The notes under the pieces are model-generated. The model worked only from the letters and a program-made list of their open reading frames with translations. It did no database searches and was not told the origin of the DNA. A stretch of DNA of 64,000 nt from Pseudomonas fluorescens (lineage in GTDB: Bacteria; Pseudomonadota; Gammaproteobacteria; Pseudomonadales; Pseudomonadaceae), in NCBI RefSeq assembly GCF_003732425.1, contig NZ_MOBX01000014.1, positions 734,816 through 798,815 of the forward strand. Reading direction: 5' to 3'. The translations under genes and the position numbers were made by a program. This document shows positions 16,840 to 25,973 of the stretch, one piece after another (within the stretch, counting starts at the first letter, position 1; each line of letters starts with the position of its first letter).

Positions 16840-17718
16840 ATGATTGCGGGCAGTATGGTGGCACTGGTCACTCCCATGGATGCACAAGGGCGTCTTGACT
16901 GGGACAGCCTCAGCAAACTCGTGGACTTCCATCTCAAGAACGGCACCCATGCCATTGTCGCGGTCGGTACTACCGGCGAGTCGGCAACCCTTGATGTAGA
17001 AGAACACATCGCCGTCATCAAAGCCGTGGTCAAACAGGTTGCCGGGCGCATTCCGGTCATCGCCGGCACTGGCGCCAACTCGACCCGCGAAGCCGTCGAG
17101 CTGACCCGCAACGCCAAAGAAGCCGGCGCCGATGCCTGCCTGCTGGTCGTTCCGTACTACAACAAGCCGACTCAGGAAGGCCTGTACCAGCACTTCAAGC
17201 ACATTGCTGAAGCGGTCGACATTCCACAGATTCTCTACAACGTTCCGGGCCGCACGTCTTGCGACATGCAGGCCGAGACCGTGATCCGCCTGTCCACCGT
17301 GCCGAACATCATCGGTATCAAGGAAGCCACCGGCGACCTGAAACGCGCCAAAGCGATCATCGATGGTGTGAGCAAGGACTTCATCGTGCTGTCCGGTGAT
17401 GATCCGACCGCTGTCGAACTGATCCTGCTGGGCGGCAAAGGCAACATCTCGGTGACCGCCAACGTCGCTCCGCGCGAAATGGCTGATCTGTGCGAGGCCG
17501 CGCTCAAAGGCGACGCCGACACCGCACGGGCGATCAACGAAAAACTGATGCCGCTGCACAAAGACCTGTTCATCGAAGCCAACCCGATTCCGGTGAAGTG
17601 GGCTTTGGTGGAAATGGGTCTGATGCACGAAGGCATCCGCCTGCCACTGACCTGGCTGAGCACACCTTGTCACGAAACGCTCCGCTCGGCCCTGCGCCAG
17701 TGCAGCGTCCTGGTTTAA
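16840..17718 (+). CDS. dapA: 4-hydroxy-tetrahydrodipicolinate synthase
   Basis: A 292-residue class I aldolase-type enzyme that condenses pyruvate with aspartate semialdehyde, the committed step to diaminopimelate and lysine. The Schiff-base lysine is K161 (in IIGIKEATGD), the proton-relay tyrosine Y133 (in ILYNVPGRTS), and the T44/T45 pair is in VGTTGES. The frame is open upstream, but the ATG at 16840 with GGCAGGAG gives the normal N-terminus. First gene of dapA-bamC-MBL-purC. Confidence 0.97.
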   Translation: MIAGSMVALVTPMDAQGRLDWDSLSKLVDFHLKNGTHAIVAVGTTGESATLDVEEHIAVIKAVVKQVAGRIPVIAGTGANSTREAVELTRNAKEAGADACLLVVPYYNKPTQEGLYQHFKHIAEAVDIPQILYNVPGRTSCDMQAETVIRLSTVPNIIGIKEATGDLKRAKAIIDGVSKDFIVLSGDDPTAVELILLGGKGNISVTANVAPREMADLCEAALKGDADTARAINEKLMPLHKDLFIEANPIPVKWALVEMGLMHEGIRLPLTWLSTPCHETLRSALRQCSVLV

Positions 17719-17735
17719 TTGAGGAAGTACAACGC

Positions 17736-18851
17736 ATGAAGCGAATGGCCGGACTTTCCGCACTTGCCTTGATTATCTCCAGCACCAGCGGCTGCGGATG
17801 GGTCTGGGGGCCGGAAGGTTATTTCCGCGACCGTGGTAGCGATTACCTGCAAGCGCAACAGACTGCACCGATGCAACTGCCACCGGAAGTCAGCACGTCC
17901 AAGCGTCTGGATCCGCTGTTGCCGATCCCGCGTAACGTCGCTGATGACACCGAGAAAGGTGAATACATTGTGCCGCGTCCTCAGCCGCTGTCGGCCGTTG
18001 CCGATGCCAGCGATTACTCGCTGCAGAAGAGCGGTGACTCGCGCTGGGTCGTGGCCCAGCACCCACCGGCCGAAGTCTGGCCAGTGGCAGTGCAGTTCTT
18101 CCAGGACAACGGTTTCCGTCTGGATGAGCAGCGCCCGCAAACCGGCGAATTCACCACCACCTGGCAGCATTCCGACGAACTGTCCGCCGCCATGGCCAAG
18201 CGCCTGAGCGCGGCCGGTATCGCCAGCGACAGCGAAACCCGCGTGCGTGTGCGGATCGAGCCGGGCGTGCAGCGCAACACCAGTGAAATCTACGTGGTCA
18301 GCGCCGAGCGTCCTGCCGGCAGCACGGCCGACGTCGCCTTCACCAACCGTTCGGTCATCACTGGCCTGGACGCGGCGCTGGTCGACGACATGCTCGCGAG
18401 CATGAGCCGGATCTCCGAGAAGGGCGGTTCGGTGTCGATGCTGGCCTCGCGTGATTTCGATACGCCGAGCCGTGTCAGCCTCAGCGAAGACGGCAGTGGT
18501 AACCCGGTGTTGAACGTTGGTACCGATCTGGACCGTGCCTGGTCGAGCGTTGGCCGTGCACTGGAACAAGGCGAATGGCGCGTTGAAGACATCAACCGTA
18601 GCCTGGGCCTGTACTACATCAACCTGGCCGAAAAAGCCGAGAAGAAAGACGACAAGCCTGGTTTCTTCAGCAGCCTGTTCGGCAGTGCGCCGAGCAAGGA
18701 AGAAGTTGAAGCCCGTGCCGAGCGTTATCAGGTTCGCCTGAGCAAGGTTGGCGAGAACATTCAGGTGACCGTCGAGAAAAACATCAACACCGTCGCGCCG
18801 GCTGAAGTGGCACGCAAAGTGTTGAGCGTGATTCAGGACAACCTGGGCTGA
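17736..18851 (+). CDS. bamC: Outer membrane assembly lipoprotein BamC
   Basis: A 371-residue lipoprotein of the BAM complex that inserts beta-barrel proteins into the outer membrane. The lipoprotein signal ends with a cysteine at about residue 20 (SSTSGCGW). An unstructured stretch follows (PEVSTSKRLDPLLPIPRN), then two helix-grip domains, about 90–210 and 225–370. The start chosen is the ATG at 17736, 18 bases after the dapA stop with GAGGAAG; the long upstream frame is the dapA shadow. Linkage of dapA and bamC (formerly nlpB) is widely conserved. Confidence 0.94.
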   Translation: MKRMAGLSALALIISSTSGCGWVWGPEGYFRDRGSDYLQAQQTAPMQLPPEVSTSKRLDPLLPIPRNVADDTEKGEYIVPRPQPLSAVADASDYSLQKSGDSRWVVAQHPPAEVWPVAVQFFQDNGFRLDEQRPQTGEFTTTWQHSDELSAAMAKRLSAAGIASDSETRVRVRIEPGVQRNTSEIYVVSAERPAGSTADVAFTNRSVITGLDAALVDDMLASMSRISEKGGSVSMLASRDFDTPSRVSLSEDGSGNPVLNVGTDLDRAWSSVGRALEQGEWRVEDINRSLGLYYINLAEKAEKKDDKPGFFSSLFGSAPSKEEVEARAERYQVRLSKVGENIQVTVEKNINTVAPAEVARKVLSVIQDNLG

Positions 18852-18857
18852 TCAACC

Positions 18858-19619
18858 ATGCGTTTTGCCGTTCTCGGCAGCGGTAGCCAAGGGAACGGCA
18901 CGCTGATCGCCAGTGCTGATACGTATGTGCTGGTGGATTGTGGTTTTTCCCTGCGGGAAACCGAAAAACGCCTGTTGCGCCTGGGTGTGAACCCGGCGCA
19001 ACTGAGCGCGATACTCGTAACCCACGAACATGCCGACCACGTGCATGGCGTGGGTTTGCTGTCTCGGCGCTACAATCTACCGGTCTACCTCAGTCGCGGC
19101 ACATTGCGCGGGATGCGCAAACCGATTGAACCCGCAGGCTTTCTGGCCGGCGGCGAGCAGTTGCAGATCGGTGCACTGAGCATCGGGGTCATTGCCGTGG
19201 CCCATGATGCGCAGGAACCGACACAGTATGTCTTCAGTGATCACGAGCAACGGCGCTTCGGCCTGTTGACCGACCTGGGGTCCTACTGCGAGCGGGTGCT
19301 GGACGGTTATCGGGACCTTGATGCGTTGATGATCGAGTCCAACCATTGCCGTGACATGCTGGCCCGTGGTCATTACCCGTACTTTCTCAAGCAGCGGGTG
19401 GGCGGCGAGCTGGGACATTTGAACAACCATCAGGCGGCATTCCTGGTGTCCGAGTTGGGCTGGCAGGGCTTGCAACACCTGGTCCTGGCCCATCTGAGCA
19501 GCAAGAACAACATGCCGCAGCTGGCCCGGCAATGTTTTGTCGACACCCTCGGGTGCGACCCGGACTGGCTGCAACTGGCCGATCAAGATTCAGGGCTCGA
19601 CTGGCGCCACATCGCCTAG
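18858..19619 (+). CDS. MBL-fold metallohydrolase (YycJ-like)
   Basis: A 253-residue metallo-beta-lactamase-fold protein. The metal motif H-x-H-x-D-H is present as THEHADHVHG near residue 55, and the start FAVLGSGSQGNGTLI is typical of the YycJ/WalJ group of single-domain hydrolases, some of which act as exonucleases. It starts six bases after bamC and is followed by purC, so it belongs to the same operon. Its substrate in Pseudomonas is not established. Confidence 0.88.
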   Translation: MRFAVLGSGSQGNGTLIASADTYVLVDCGFSLRETEKRLLRLGVNPAQLSAILVTHEHADHVHGVGLLSRRYNLPVYLSRGTLRGMRKPIEPAGFLAGGEQLQIGALSIGVIAVAHDAQEPTQYVFSDHEQRRFGLLTDLGSYCERVLDGYRDLDALMIESNHCRDMLARGHYPYFLKQRVGGELGHLNNHQAAFLVSELGWQGLQHLVLAHLSSKNNMPQLARQCFVDTLGCDPDWLQLADQDSGLDWRHIA

Positions 19620-19647
19620 CCCACCTACTTAGCAAGCGGAGCCCATC

Positions 19648-20361
19648 ATGGAAAAACGTGAAGAACTCTACCGCGGCAAAGCCAAATCGGTTTACAAGAC
19701 CGACGACGCTGACCGCTTGATCCTGCTGTTTCGCAACGACACCTCGGCGTTCGACGGCAAGCGCATCGAGCAGCTCGACCGCAAAGGCATGGTCAACAAC
19801 AAGTTCAACGCCTTCATCATGCAGAAACTCGAAGCGGCCGGCGTACCGACCCAATTCGACAAACTGCTGGCTGACAACGAAGTGCTGGTCAAGAAGCTGG
19901 ACATGATCCCGGTCGAGTGCGTCGTGCGTAACTACGCCGCCGGCAGCCTGGTCAAGCGTCTGGGTGTGGAAGAAGGCCTGAAGCTCAACCCTTACACCTT
20001 CGAACTGTTCCTGAAGGACGACGCCAAGGGCGACCCGTTCATCAACGAATCCCACGTCGTGGCATTCGGTTGGGGCACCGCCGAACAACTGGTTCGCATG
20101 AAAGAACTGTCGCTCAAGGTCAACGAAGTGCTGACCAAGCTGTTCGACGACGCCGGCCTGCTGCTGGTCGACTTCAAGCTTGAATTCGGCGTGTTCAGCG
20201 ACGGCTCGATCGTCCTCGGTGACGAGTTCAGCCCGGACGGCTGCCGTCTATGGGACAAGGACACCAAGAAGAAGATGGACAAGGACCGCTTCCGTCAGGG
20301 CCTCGGTGACGTCATCGAAGCCTACGAAGAAGTCGCCAATCGTCTGGGCGTACCGCTTTAA
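19648..20361 (+). CDS. purC: SAICAR synthase
   Basis: A 237-residue phosphoribosylaminoimidazole-succinocarboxamide synthase, catalysing ATP-dependent addition of aspartate to CAIR in purine synthesis. Visible signatures are the N-terminal LYRGKAKSVYKTDD, the PVECVVRNYAAGSLVKR segment and LVDFKLEFG with DEFSPDGCRLWD. Length is that of the bacterial monofunctional enzyme. Last protein gene of the dapA operon, directly followed by tRNA-Ser. Confidence 0.97.
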   Translation: MEKREELYRGKAKSVYKTDDADRLILLFRNDTSAFDGKRIEQLDRKGMVNNKFNAFIMQKLEAAGVPTQFDKLLADNEVLVKKLDMIPVECVVRNYAAGSLVKRLGVEEGLKLNPYTFELFLKDDAKGDPFINESHVVAFGWGTAEQLVRMKELSLKVNEVLTKLFDDAGLLLVDFKLEFGVFSDGSIVLGDEFSPDGCRLWDKDTKKKMDKDRFRQGLGDVIEAYEEVANRLGVPL

Positions 20362-20406
20362 TCGACGCAAGCATCTGATAGCACGAAGAAAATTTCGAAA
20401 GAGGGT

Positions 20407-20434
20407 TTGCTTTCGGTAAAAGTGTTGTTATGAT
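20407..20434 (+). promoter_or_regulatory. Sigma-70 promoter of tRNA-Ser
   Basis: A -35 TTGCTT at 20407–20412 and -10 TATGAT at 20429–20434 are separated by 16 bases. The -10 ends ten bases before the mature tRNA 5' end, followed by a GC-rich discriminator (GCGCGCC), as in stringently controlled tRNA promoters. Confidence 0.65.
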
Positions 20435-20444
20435 GCGCGCCGTT

Positions 20445-20534
20445 GGAGAGATGCCAGAGTGGCCGAATGGGACGGATTCGAAATCCGTTGTACCTTCACC
20501 GGTACCTAGGGTTCGAATCCCTATCTCTCCGCCA
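20445..20534 (+). tRNA. tRNA-Ser (CGA)
   Basis: A 90-base class II tRNA. The acceptor stem pairs GGAGAGA with TCTCTCC, followed by discriminator G and encoded CCA. The anticodon arm ACGGA-TTCGAAA-TCCGT gives anticodon CGA, reading UCG. A long variable arm (GTACCTTCACCGGTAC) and the T-loop GGTTCGAATCC are clear. The CCA end is intact. tRNA-Ser genes are common integration sites, and an accessory glycan block begins just downstream. Confidence 0.97.
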
Positions 20535-20542
20535 TTACATAG

Positions 20543-20578
20543 AAAAAGCCCCGTAGATGAAAATCTACGGGGCTTTTT
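20543..20578 (+). terminator. Terminator after tRNA-Ser
   Basis: A long stem AAAAAGCCCCGTAGAT / ATCTACGGGGCTTTTT with loop GAAA lies nine bases after the tRNA 3' end. A and T runs on both flanks make it a strong, potentially bidirectional terminator. Confidence 0.93.
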
Positions 20579-20916
20579 CGTTTCTGCGAATTCAGTATTC
20601 ATGGCGATAGCGAAGGCGCTGAAGTGCATCTTGCGCGGAGAGGTCATTGGGTGCGAGGCAATTTAAGTAAACACAGCCTCTGCCGACATTAGAGGTGCGA
20701 CGCTCACAGGACTCACCGACCCATTTAAAGTCGCGTTCGCAGAGTAGGGGCGGTCTTTATTGGCCAGCGTCGGCAGCCAGATCACACCTGTCGTCGTTTA
20801 TCCTCTGCCCAGCCATGAGGCCAGCGCTTTCACTAAAGTGGATACTTGCTCACCTCGGCCGTGAAAGGCGCATCCAGCGAGTTCCAGCCTCGCTCCCTAT
20901 TTGAATTGGTTTGAAT
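20579..20916. other. Leader region before the large glycosyltransferase
   Basis: About 340 bases with no convincing gene; short open frames here lack ribosome sites. No copy of the tRNA 3' end that could mark a right attachment site was noticed nearby. The following gene lacks a clear ribosome site, so part of this region may be an untranslated leader. Confidence 0.4.
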
Positions 20917-23900
20917 ATGATAATTCCACCGTCAGCCCAAGGTGCTCACCGCGTTTCTGAACGTCAGTCGGTCAAGTCAGGCAGCGGCGCCGTTTCCCAT
21001 GTCGAAGACTGCGAAGTGCTGGTTGCCCGGCAGCCAGTATTCGAGGATGGCGAGCCGCCAGTCGGCGTGGTTATCCATGCTTATTACCCCGAAGTGCTGC
21101 GAGATATTCTGGGCCGTTTGATTAAACTGTCTGAACGCCTGCATCTCTACGTAACCTGCGTAGCCGGACGTGAAGATGAGATCTGTGCGCAGCTGACGGC
21201 CAGTGGATTGAGCTATTCGCTATACCGGGTGCCGAACCGCGGCAGGGATGTTTTGCCGTTTCTGCGCATGCTGCCATTCTTGCGGGCCGATAACATCCGC
21301 ACGCTGGTCAAGCTGCACACCAAGCGCTCGCTGCACTTGGGTGGGGAGAACGATTGGGGCGTTGAGCTATTTGATGACCTGCTGGGCTCGGTACGATTCA
21401 GTCGAGCGCTGGAACACCTTGCCGACCCGATACACGTTCCAATGCTGGGTCCCCAGCGATACCTGCTGCCAGTCACCCGATTCCTCAGCGAAAGCAACCG
21501 CGCGTTGCTTGTCACCTTGGCCGAGCGTGGCGGCATTGATCCGCAAGGTATCAACGAAGCGGATTATTTTGCTGGCACCATGTTCTTTGCGCGCACTGAA
21601 GTGTTTGCCCCTCTGGAGCGGATGCAACTCACGGGCAACGATTTCGAAGCTGAAAGTGGCCAGCTCGACGGCACCTTGGCACACACCTTAGAGCGGTTTT
21701 TCGGCGTTCTGGCGAATGTTGGCCGCCAGCAGCGCAATATCGACCTTTATCAGCGCTGGCTGGCGAGTCGGCAACTGGCTGCCGTCGAGGTCGAAGGTTT
21801 ATCCGCGCGACTGGGGAGCTGGCCGCGGCAACCGGACGTGTTGTTGGTGTTGACCGACACCACGGGTGACATTGGATTGTTGCGTTCCAGCCTGGAAAGC
21901 ATCGACCGCCAGCTTTATCCGGCGGCGGCCATCGTGGTGCTCTCCAACGCCGAACCTGTTGGCGTGACGCCGGCTGCCAATCTGGTCTGGCTGCCGCTGG
22001 CCGAATCCTGGCCGAGCCAGCTCAATCAGCTGTTGCAGGACATCGAGGTTGACTGGTGGTACTTGTTGCGGGGCGGAGACGAACTCGATCCCCATGCGCT
22101 GCTTTTGCTCGCCGAAGGCATCGCCCTCAATCCCGGTGTCAGCGCTTGCTACAGCGATGAAGACTCACTGACCGCTGAAGGCTGCCAAAGTCCGGTATTC
22201 AAGCCGGATTTGAATCTGGATATGTTGCGCAGTTATCCATATGTCGGCCGCGCACTGGCTTTCAGTCGCGAGGCCGCGCTGTTTGTCGACGGCTTTGATC
22301 CCGCCTTCAGCGAACTGGCGCCCCATGATTTGCTTTTCCGGCTGATTGAAACGTACGGTCTGGGTACGGTCGGGCACCTCGCGGATGTGCTGGTGCACCA
22401 GGCAATCAATTTCCCCCAGTGGCTCGGTGAGCCCGAAGTCATCGCGAACTCCGCAGCCATCGTCGCGGCGCATTTGCAGCGCCTGGGCGTGGCTCATGAG
22501 CTGCAGGCCGGACCTTTGCCTATGGCCAACCGTGTGGTCTACCAACATGCGGAACAGCCGCTGGTCTCGATCCTTATTCCTACCAAGGACTGCTTGCCGA
22601 TGCTGCTGCGCTGCATCGAAAGCATCATGGAGAAAACCAGCTATACGAATTACGAACTGATCATTGTCGACAACAACAGCGAAACCGCCGAAGCCCGGGA
22701 CTGGTTCAACGGTATGGAGCTGTTGAACAATCCCAAGGTGCGCATCCTGCGTTATCCGCACCCGTTCAACTATTCGGCGATCAATAATTTTGCTGCCAGC
22801 CATGCCCGCGGCGATTACCTGGTGCTGCTCAACAATGACACGGCGATCATTGATGGCGACTGGCTTGGTGCACTGCTTCATCACGCCCAGCGGCCAGAAG
22901 TGGGGATAGTGGGCGCCAAACTGCTATTCCTCGACGGGACGGTTCAGCATGCAGGCGTGGTACTCGGGTTACGTGGCGTTGCAGACCACCCGTTTATCGG
23001 CGATTCAATGCAGTCCAACGGCTACCTTCACCGCTTGCATCTTGATCAGAACTACAGCGCGGTCACCGCCGCCTGCCTGATGATCAGCGCCGAGCTGTAC
23101 CAGCAAGTGGGTGGAATGGACGAGGTCGGCCTGGCCGTTTCCTTTAACGATGTGGATCTGTGCCTGAAAGTCGGTGAGGCCGGGCGGTTGATTGTCTGGA
23201 CGCCTTACGCGGTGCTCGTTCACGAAGCCAGCGTGAGCCAGAACAACGTCGACACGACCAAGGAAGAAGCCAAGCGCAAACGGTTCAAGGGCGAGCAGTC
23301 GGTGATGTACCAGCGTTGGCTTACGCAAATCGCCAACGATCCGGCCTACAACCGCAACCTGACCCTGGAGGGCAGCGGCTTCTCCTCCAAATACCGCACC
23401 GATACTGACTGGCACCCGTTTGCCAGTCGTGAGTTGCCTCACGTGCTGTGCCACCCCCTCGACTCTTTCGGCAGCGGACACTACCGCGTGCGTCAGCCTT
23501 TCGCTGCCCTGAAAGCCGCGCAGATGATCGGCGGAGCGGTGAGCGATGAGGGACTGCAACCGACAGCACTGGAGCGCATGGCGCCGGACACGATCATTTT
23601 CCAGGGGCAGCTCACAACGCCTCATCTGGAATACATGCAGGACACCAAGGCATTCTCCAGAGCCTTCAAGGTTTACGAGCTGGACGACTATATTCTTGAC
23701 GTGCCAGTTGGCAATTTGAACCACGAATTGCTGCCTAAAGACATCACCAAACGCTTGAAGAAAGCCGTAGGGCTGTGCGATCGGTTGGTGGTATCGACCG
23801 AGCCGCTGGCCAATGCACTGAAGGGGTTCAACGCTGACATTCGGGTAGTGGAAAACCGTCTGCCGGGCCACTGGTGGAGCGGCCTGACCGGCCATCGCCA

Positions 23901-24417
23901 ACAGGGTCGCAAGCCTCGAGTCGGCTGGGCCGGCGGCTCGAGTCACAGCGCCGACCTGCAAGTCCTTGCCGAAGTGGTTCGTGCGCTGGAGGGGGAAGTT
24001 GAATGGGTGTTCATGGGGATGTGCCCACCGGCACTGCGGCCCTATGTCCATGAATTCCATAGGGGGGTGAGTATTGAAAAATACCCGCAAAGAGTGGCCG
24101 GTTTGAACCTGGACCTGGCTTTGGCACCTCTGAAAGACAACTTTTTCAACGCCTGCAAAAGCAATTTGCGCTTGTTGGAATATGGCGCTTGTGGTTTCCC
24201 CGTGATCTGCTCGGACATCCCTTGTTATCGTGGTGACTTCCCGGTGACAAGGGTCAGTAACAGATCGCAAGACTGGATTGCCGCTATTCGCGAACATCTG
24301 GCTGAACCCGATGCCAGCGCCAAGGCTGGCGAGGCCCTGCGCAGCGTTGTACTCGATCACTGGATGCTCAAGGACGAACATCTGTTGGCGTGGCGAAACG
24401 CCTGGCTAGCGGACTGA
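20917..24417 (+). CDS. Large three-module glycosyltransferase (RgpF / GT2 / GT-B-like)
   Basis: A protein of 1166 residues. Residues about 48–280 resemble rhamnan-synthesis protein F (VVIHAYYPEVLRD, VPNRGRDVLPFLR, LVKLHTKRS). Residues 300–540 look like a degenerate GT2 domain whose nucleotide-sugar motif is altered (RGGDELDP). Residues about 545–770 form a canonical GT2 (PLVSILIPTKDCLPM, LLNNDTAI). Residues about 815–1165 resemble a GT-B transferase (GWAGGSSHSADLQVL, NLRLLEYGACGFPVICSD). It has no membrane helices or signal, so it is probably cytoplasmic and builds a rhamnose-containing or similar surface polysaccharide. Start: ATG at 20917 rather than TTG at 20911; the ribosome site is poor for either. 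Isolated between tRNA-Ser and a terminator. Confidence 0.85.
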   Translation: MIIPPSAQGAHRVSERQSVKSGSGAVSHVEDCEVLVARQPVFEDGEPPVGVVIHAYYPEVLRDILGRLIKLSERLHLYVTCVAGREDEICAQLTASGLSYSLYRVPNRGRDVLPFLRMLPFLRADNIRTLVKLHTKRSLHLGGENDWGVELFDDLLGSVRFSRALEHLADPIHVPMLGPQRYLLPVTRFLSESNRALLVTLAERGGIDPQGINEADYFAGTMFFARTEVFAPLERMQLTGNDFEAESGQLDGTLAHTLERFFGVLANVGRQQRNIDLYQRWLASRQLAAVEVEGLSARLGSWPRQPDVLLVLTDTTGDIGLLRSSLESIDRQLYPAAAIVVLSNAEPVGVTPAANLVWLPLAESWPSQLNQLLQDIEVDWWYLLRGGDELDPHALLLLAEGIALNPGVSACYSDEDSLTAEGCQSPVFKPDLNLDMLRSYPYVGRALAFSREAALFVDGFDPAFSELAPHDLLFRLIETYGLGTVGHLADVLVHQAINFPQWLGEPEVIANSAAIVAAHLQRLGVAHELQAGPLPMANRVVYQHAEQPLVSILIPTKDCLPMLLRCIESIMEKTSYTNYELIIVDNNSETAEARDWFNGMELLNNPKVRILRYPHPFNYSAINNFAASHARGDYLVLLNNDTAIIDGDWLGALLHHAQRPEVGIVGAKLLFLDGTVQHAGVVLGLRGVADHPFIGDSMQSNGYLHRLHLDQNYSAVTAACLMISAELYQQVGGMDEVGLAVSFNDVDLCLKVGEAGRLIVWTPYAVLVHEASVSQNNVDTTKEEAKRKRFKGEQSVMYQRWLTQIANDPAYNRNLTLEGSGFSSKYRTDTDWHPFASRELPHVLCHPLDSFGSGHYRVRQPFAALKAAQMIGGAVSDEGLQPTALERMAPDTIIFQGQLTTPHLEYMQDTKAFSRAFKVYELDDYILDVPVGNLNHELLPKDITKRLKKAVGLCDRLVVSTEPLANALKGFNADIRVVENRLPGHWWSGLTGHRQQGRKPRVGWAGGSSHSADLQVLAEVVRALEGEVEWVFMGMCPPALRPYVHEFHRGVSIEKYPQRVAGLNLDLALAPLKDNFFNACKSNLRLLEYGACGFPVICSDIPCYRGDFPVTRVSNRSQDWIAAIREHLAEPDASAKAGEALRSVVLDHWMLKDEHLLAWRNAWLAD

Positions 24418-24473
24418 ACAAGAAGCCAGCGTTGCGCGCTACTTCTTCAATGTCTTTCGATACCAGCCCGAAA

Positions 24474-24508
24474 AAAAGCCTCACAGCCTTAAAGCTGTGG
24501 GGCTTTTT
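24474..24508 (+). terminator. Terminator after the large glycosyltransferase
   Basis: Stem AAAAAGCCTCACAGC / GCTGTGGGGCTTTTT with a CTTAAA loop (one G-T pair). A and T runs flank it, so it can serve both the glycosyltransferase gene and the convergent YegP-like gene. Confidence 0.92.
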
Positions 24509-24534
24509 CATATCTGCAGGATCGTGCTGAGCGG

Positions 24535-24726
24535 CTAGATCTCCTTGATCGGTGTCTCCCCCTGCACAGCCTTGATCAACCCGATCACATGCAAACAATC
24601 CGCCTTGTTCACATACGACTCGCCACTGGCGATGGTCTCGTGGTTACCCGCCCGCAATCTCCAGCGCCATTGTCCTTTGCCGGTGCTCGGGGTGCCTCTG
24701 GATTGCCTGTAAATCTCGAAATACAT
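24535..24726 (-). CDS. YegP-like DUF1508 protein
   Basis: A 63-residue protein matching one DUF1508 unit: it begins MYFEIYRQ, has WRWRLRAGNHETIASGESYVNKADC and ends in a short helix. E. coli YegP carries two such units; this has one. No enzymatic role is known. It is a single gene flanked by a terminator and a 278-base gap in which only a -10-like TATAAA (24987–24992, before the next gene) was noted. Confidence 0.8.
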   Translation of the reverse strand: MYFEIYRQSRGTPSTGKGQWRWRLRAGNHETIASGESYVNKADCLHVIGLIKAVQGETPIKEI

Positions 24727-25004
24727 TCAGTTCGCTCCATGCGATTTTATTTGTGCGACAGCCTGTGTGGCGCATGGTCGCAAGCCTAGCGCAGACGGTT
24801 TTTTTGGCTATCGGACATTTGTTTCCAATCGTTCGCGGATGTTTCTGAAGGGCGCGGCCCAGAGCGCGGCAATAGGCCTGTGGATTGGCCAATATGACGC
24901 CGTCTGATCCTTGCAAGCCCGTTGACGCTGCTGCTTAATACGGGACGGCTCATGGCGTCGAATATCGTTCGGCGACTGACAAACACTATAAAAAGAGCAC
25001 TCCC

Positions 25005-25970
25005 TTGACTGAGCACGGAACGCAACAGGCCGGGCAGGTAACGTTATCGCTGGTGATCCCCGTTTTTAACGAGGAGGACAGCCTTGACACGTTTCTGCGG
25101 CGCATCAATGAAGTCTTTCAGACGCAGGCGTTGATCGATCTTGAGCTGGTGTTCGTCAACGACGGCAGCACCGATGCCACGCTCGAACGTCTGCTCGATC
25201 AGCAGCGGCACGATGCGCGCCTGCGTATCGTCGACCTGAGCCGTAACTTCGGCAAAGAAGCAGCGTTGTCCGCCGGTTTGCAGATCGCGACCGGGCAGGT
25301 CGTGGTGCCAATTGACGCCGATTTGCAGGACCCGCCGGAGGTCATTCTGCAGATGATCGAGCGCTGGCGAGAAGGTTTTGAAGTGGTGCTCGGTCACCGC
25401 ATCAGCCGTCGCAGCGACACTTGGGCCAAGCAGACGTCGGCGCACTGGTTCTATCGTTTGCACAACAAGATTGCCGAGCAGCCTTTACCCGAGAATGTCG
25501 GCGATTTCCGCCTGATGGATCGCTGCGTGGTCAATGCGTTGCTGACCTTGCCCGAATCCCGGCGCTTCATGAAAGGCCTGTTCGCCTGGGTCGGCTTTCG
25601 CACTACCCACGTCGATTACGAGCGCCCGGAGCGCGTAGCGGGGCAGAGCAAGTTCAATGGCTGGCGCCTGTGGAACTTCGCGCTGGAGGGCATCACCAGT
25701 TTCAGTACCGAGCCGCTGCGGATCTGGACGTATGTCGGCGCGCTGGTGTCGCTGGTGTCTTTCGCCTTCGCCATGTTCATTGTCGTGCGCACGTTGATCC
25801 ACGGTGTCGACATGCCCGGTTATGCCTCGCTGATGGTGGCGGTGACTTTTCTCGGCGGGCTGCAATTGATCGGTATCGGCGTACTCGGCGAGTACCTGGG
25901 CCGCACGTATATCGAATCCAAACGCCGGCCGGTTTTTCTGGTGCGTCGCGTCTACGACTCCAAGGACTGA
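25005..25970 (+). CDS. GtrB/ArnC-like polyprenyl-phosphate glycosyltransferase
   Basis: A 321-residue inner-membrane GT2 enzyme that moves a sugar from a nucleotide donor to undecaprenyl phosphate. GT2 fold about 10–220 with LSLVIPVFNEEDSL, ELVFVNDGSTDAT and the metal/donor motif PIDADLQDPPEVI; two C-terminal membrane helices about 235–260 and 270–295. The start is a TTG; the conserved domain begins soon after, so little can be missing. First gene of a four-gene operon with a methyltransferase, GtrA-like flippase and large membrane protein, as in O-antigen glucosylation sets. Confidence 0.9.
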   Translation: MTEHGTQQAGQVTLSLVIPVFNEEDSLDTFLRRINEVFQTQALIDLELVFVNDGSTDATLERLLDQQRHDARLRIVDLSRNFGKEAALSAGLQIATGQVVVPIDADLQDPPEVILQMIERWREGFEVVLGHRISRRSDTWAKQTSAHWFYRLHNKIAEQPLPENVGDFRLMDRCVVNALLTLPESRRFMKGLFAWVGFRTTHVDYERPERVAGQSKFNGWRLWNFALEGITSFSTEPLRIWTYVGALVSLVSFAFAMFIVVRTLIHGVDMPGYASLMVAVTFLGGLQLIGIGVLGEYLGRTYIESKRRPVFLVRRVYDSKD

Positions 25971-25973
25971 CTC

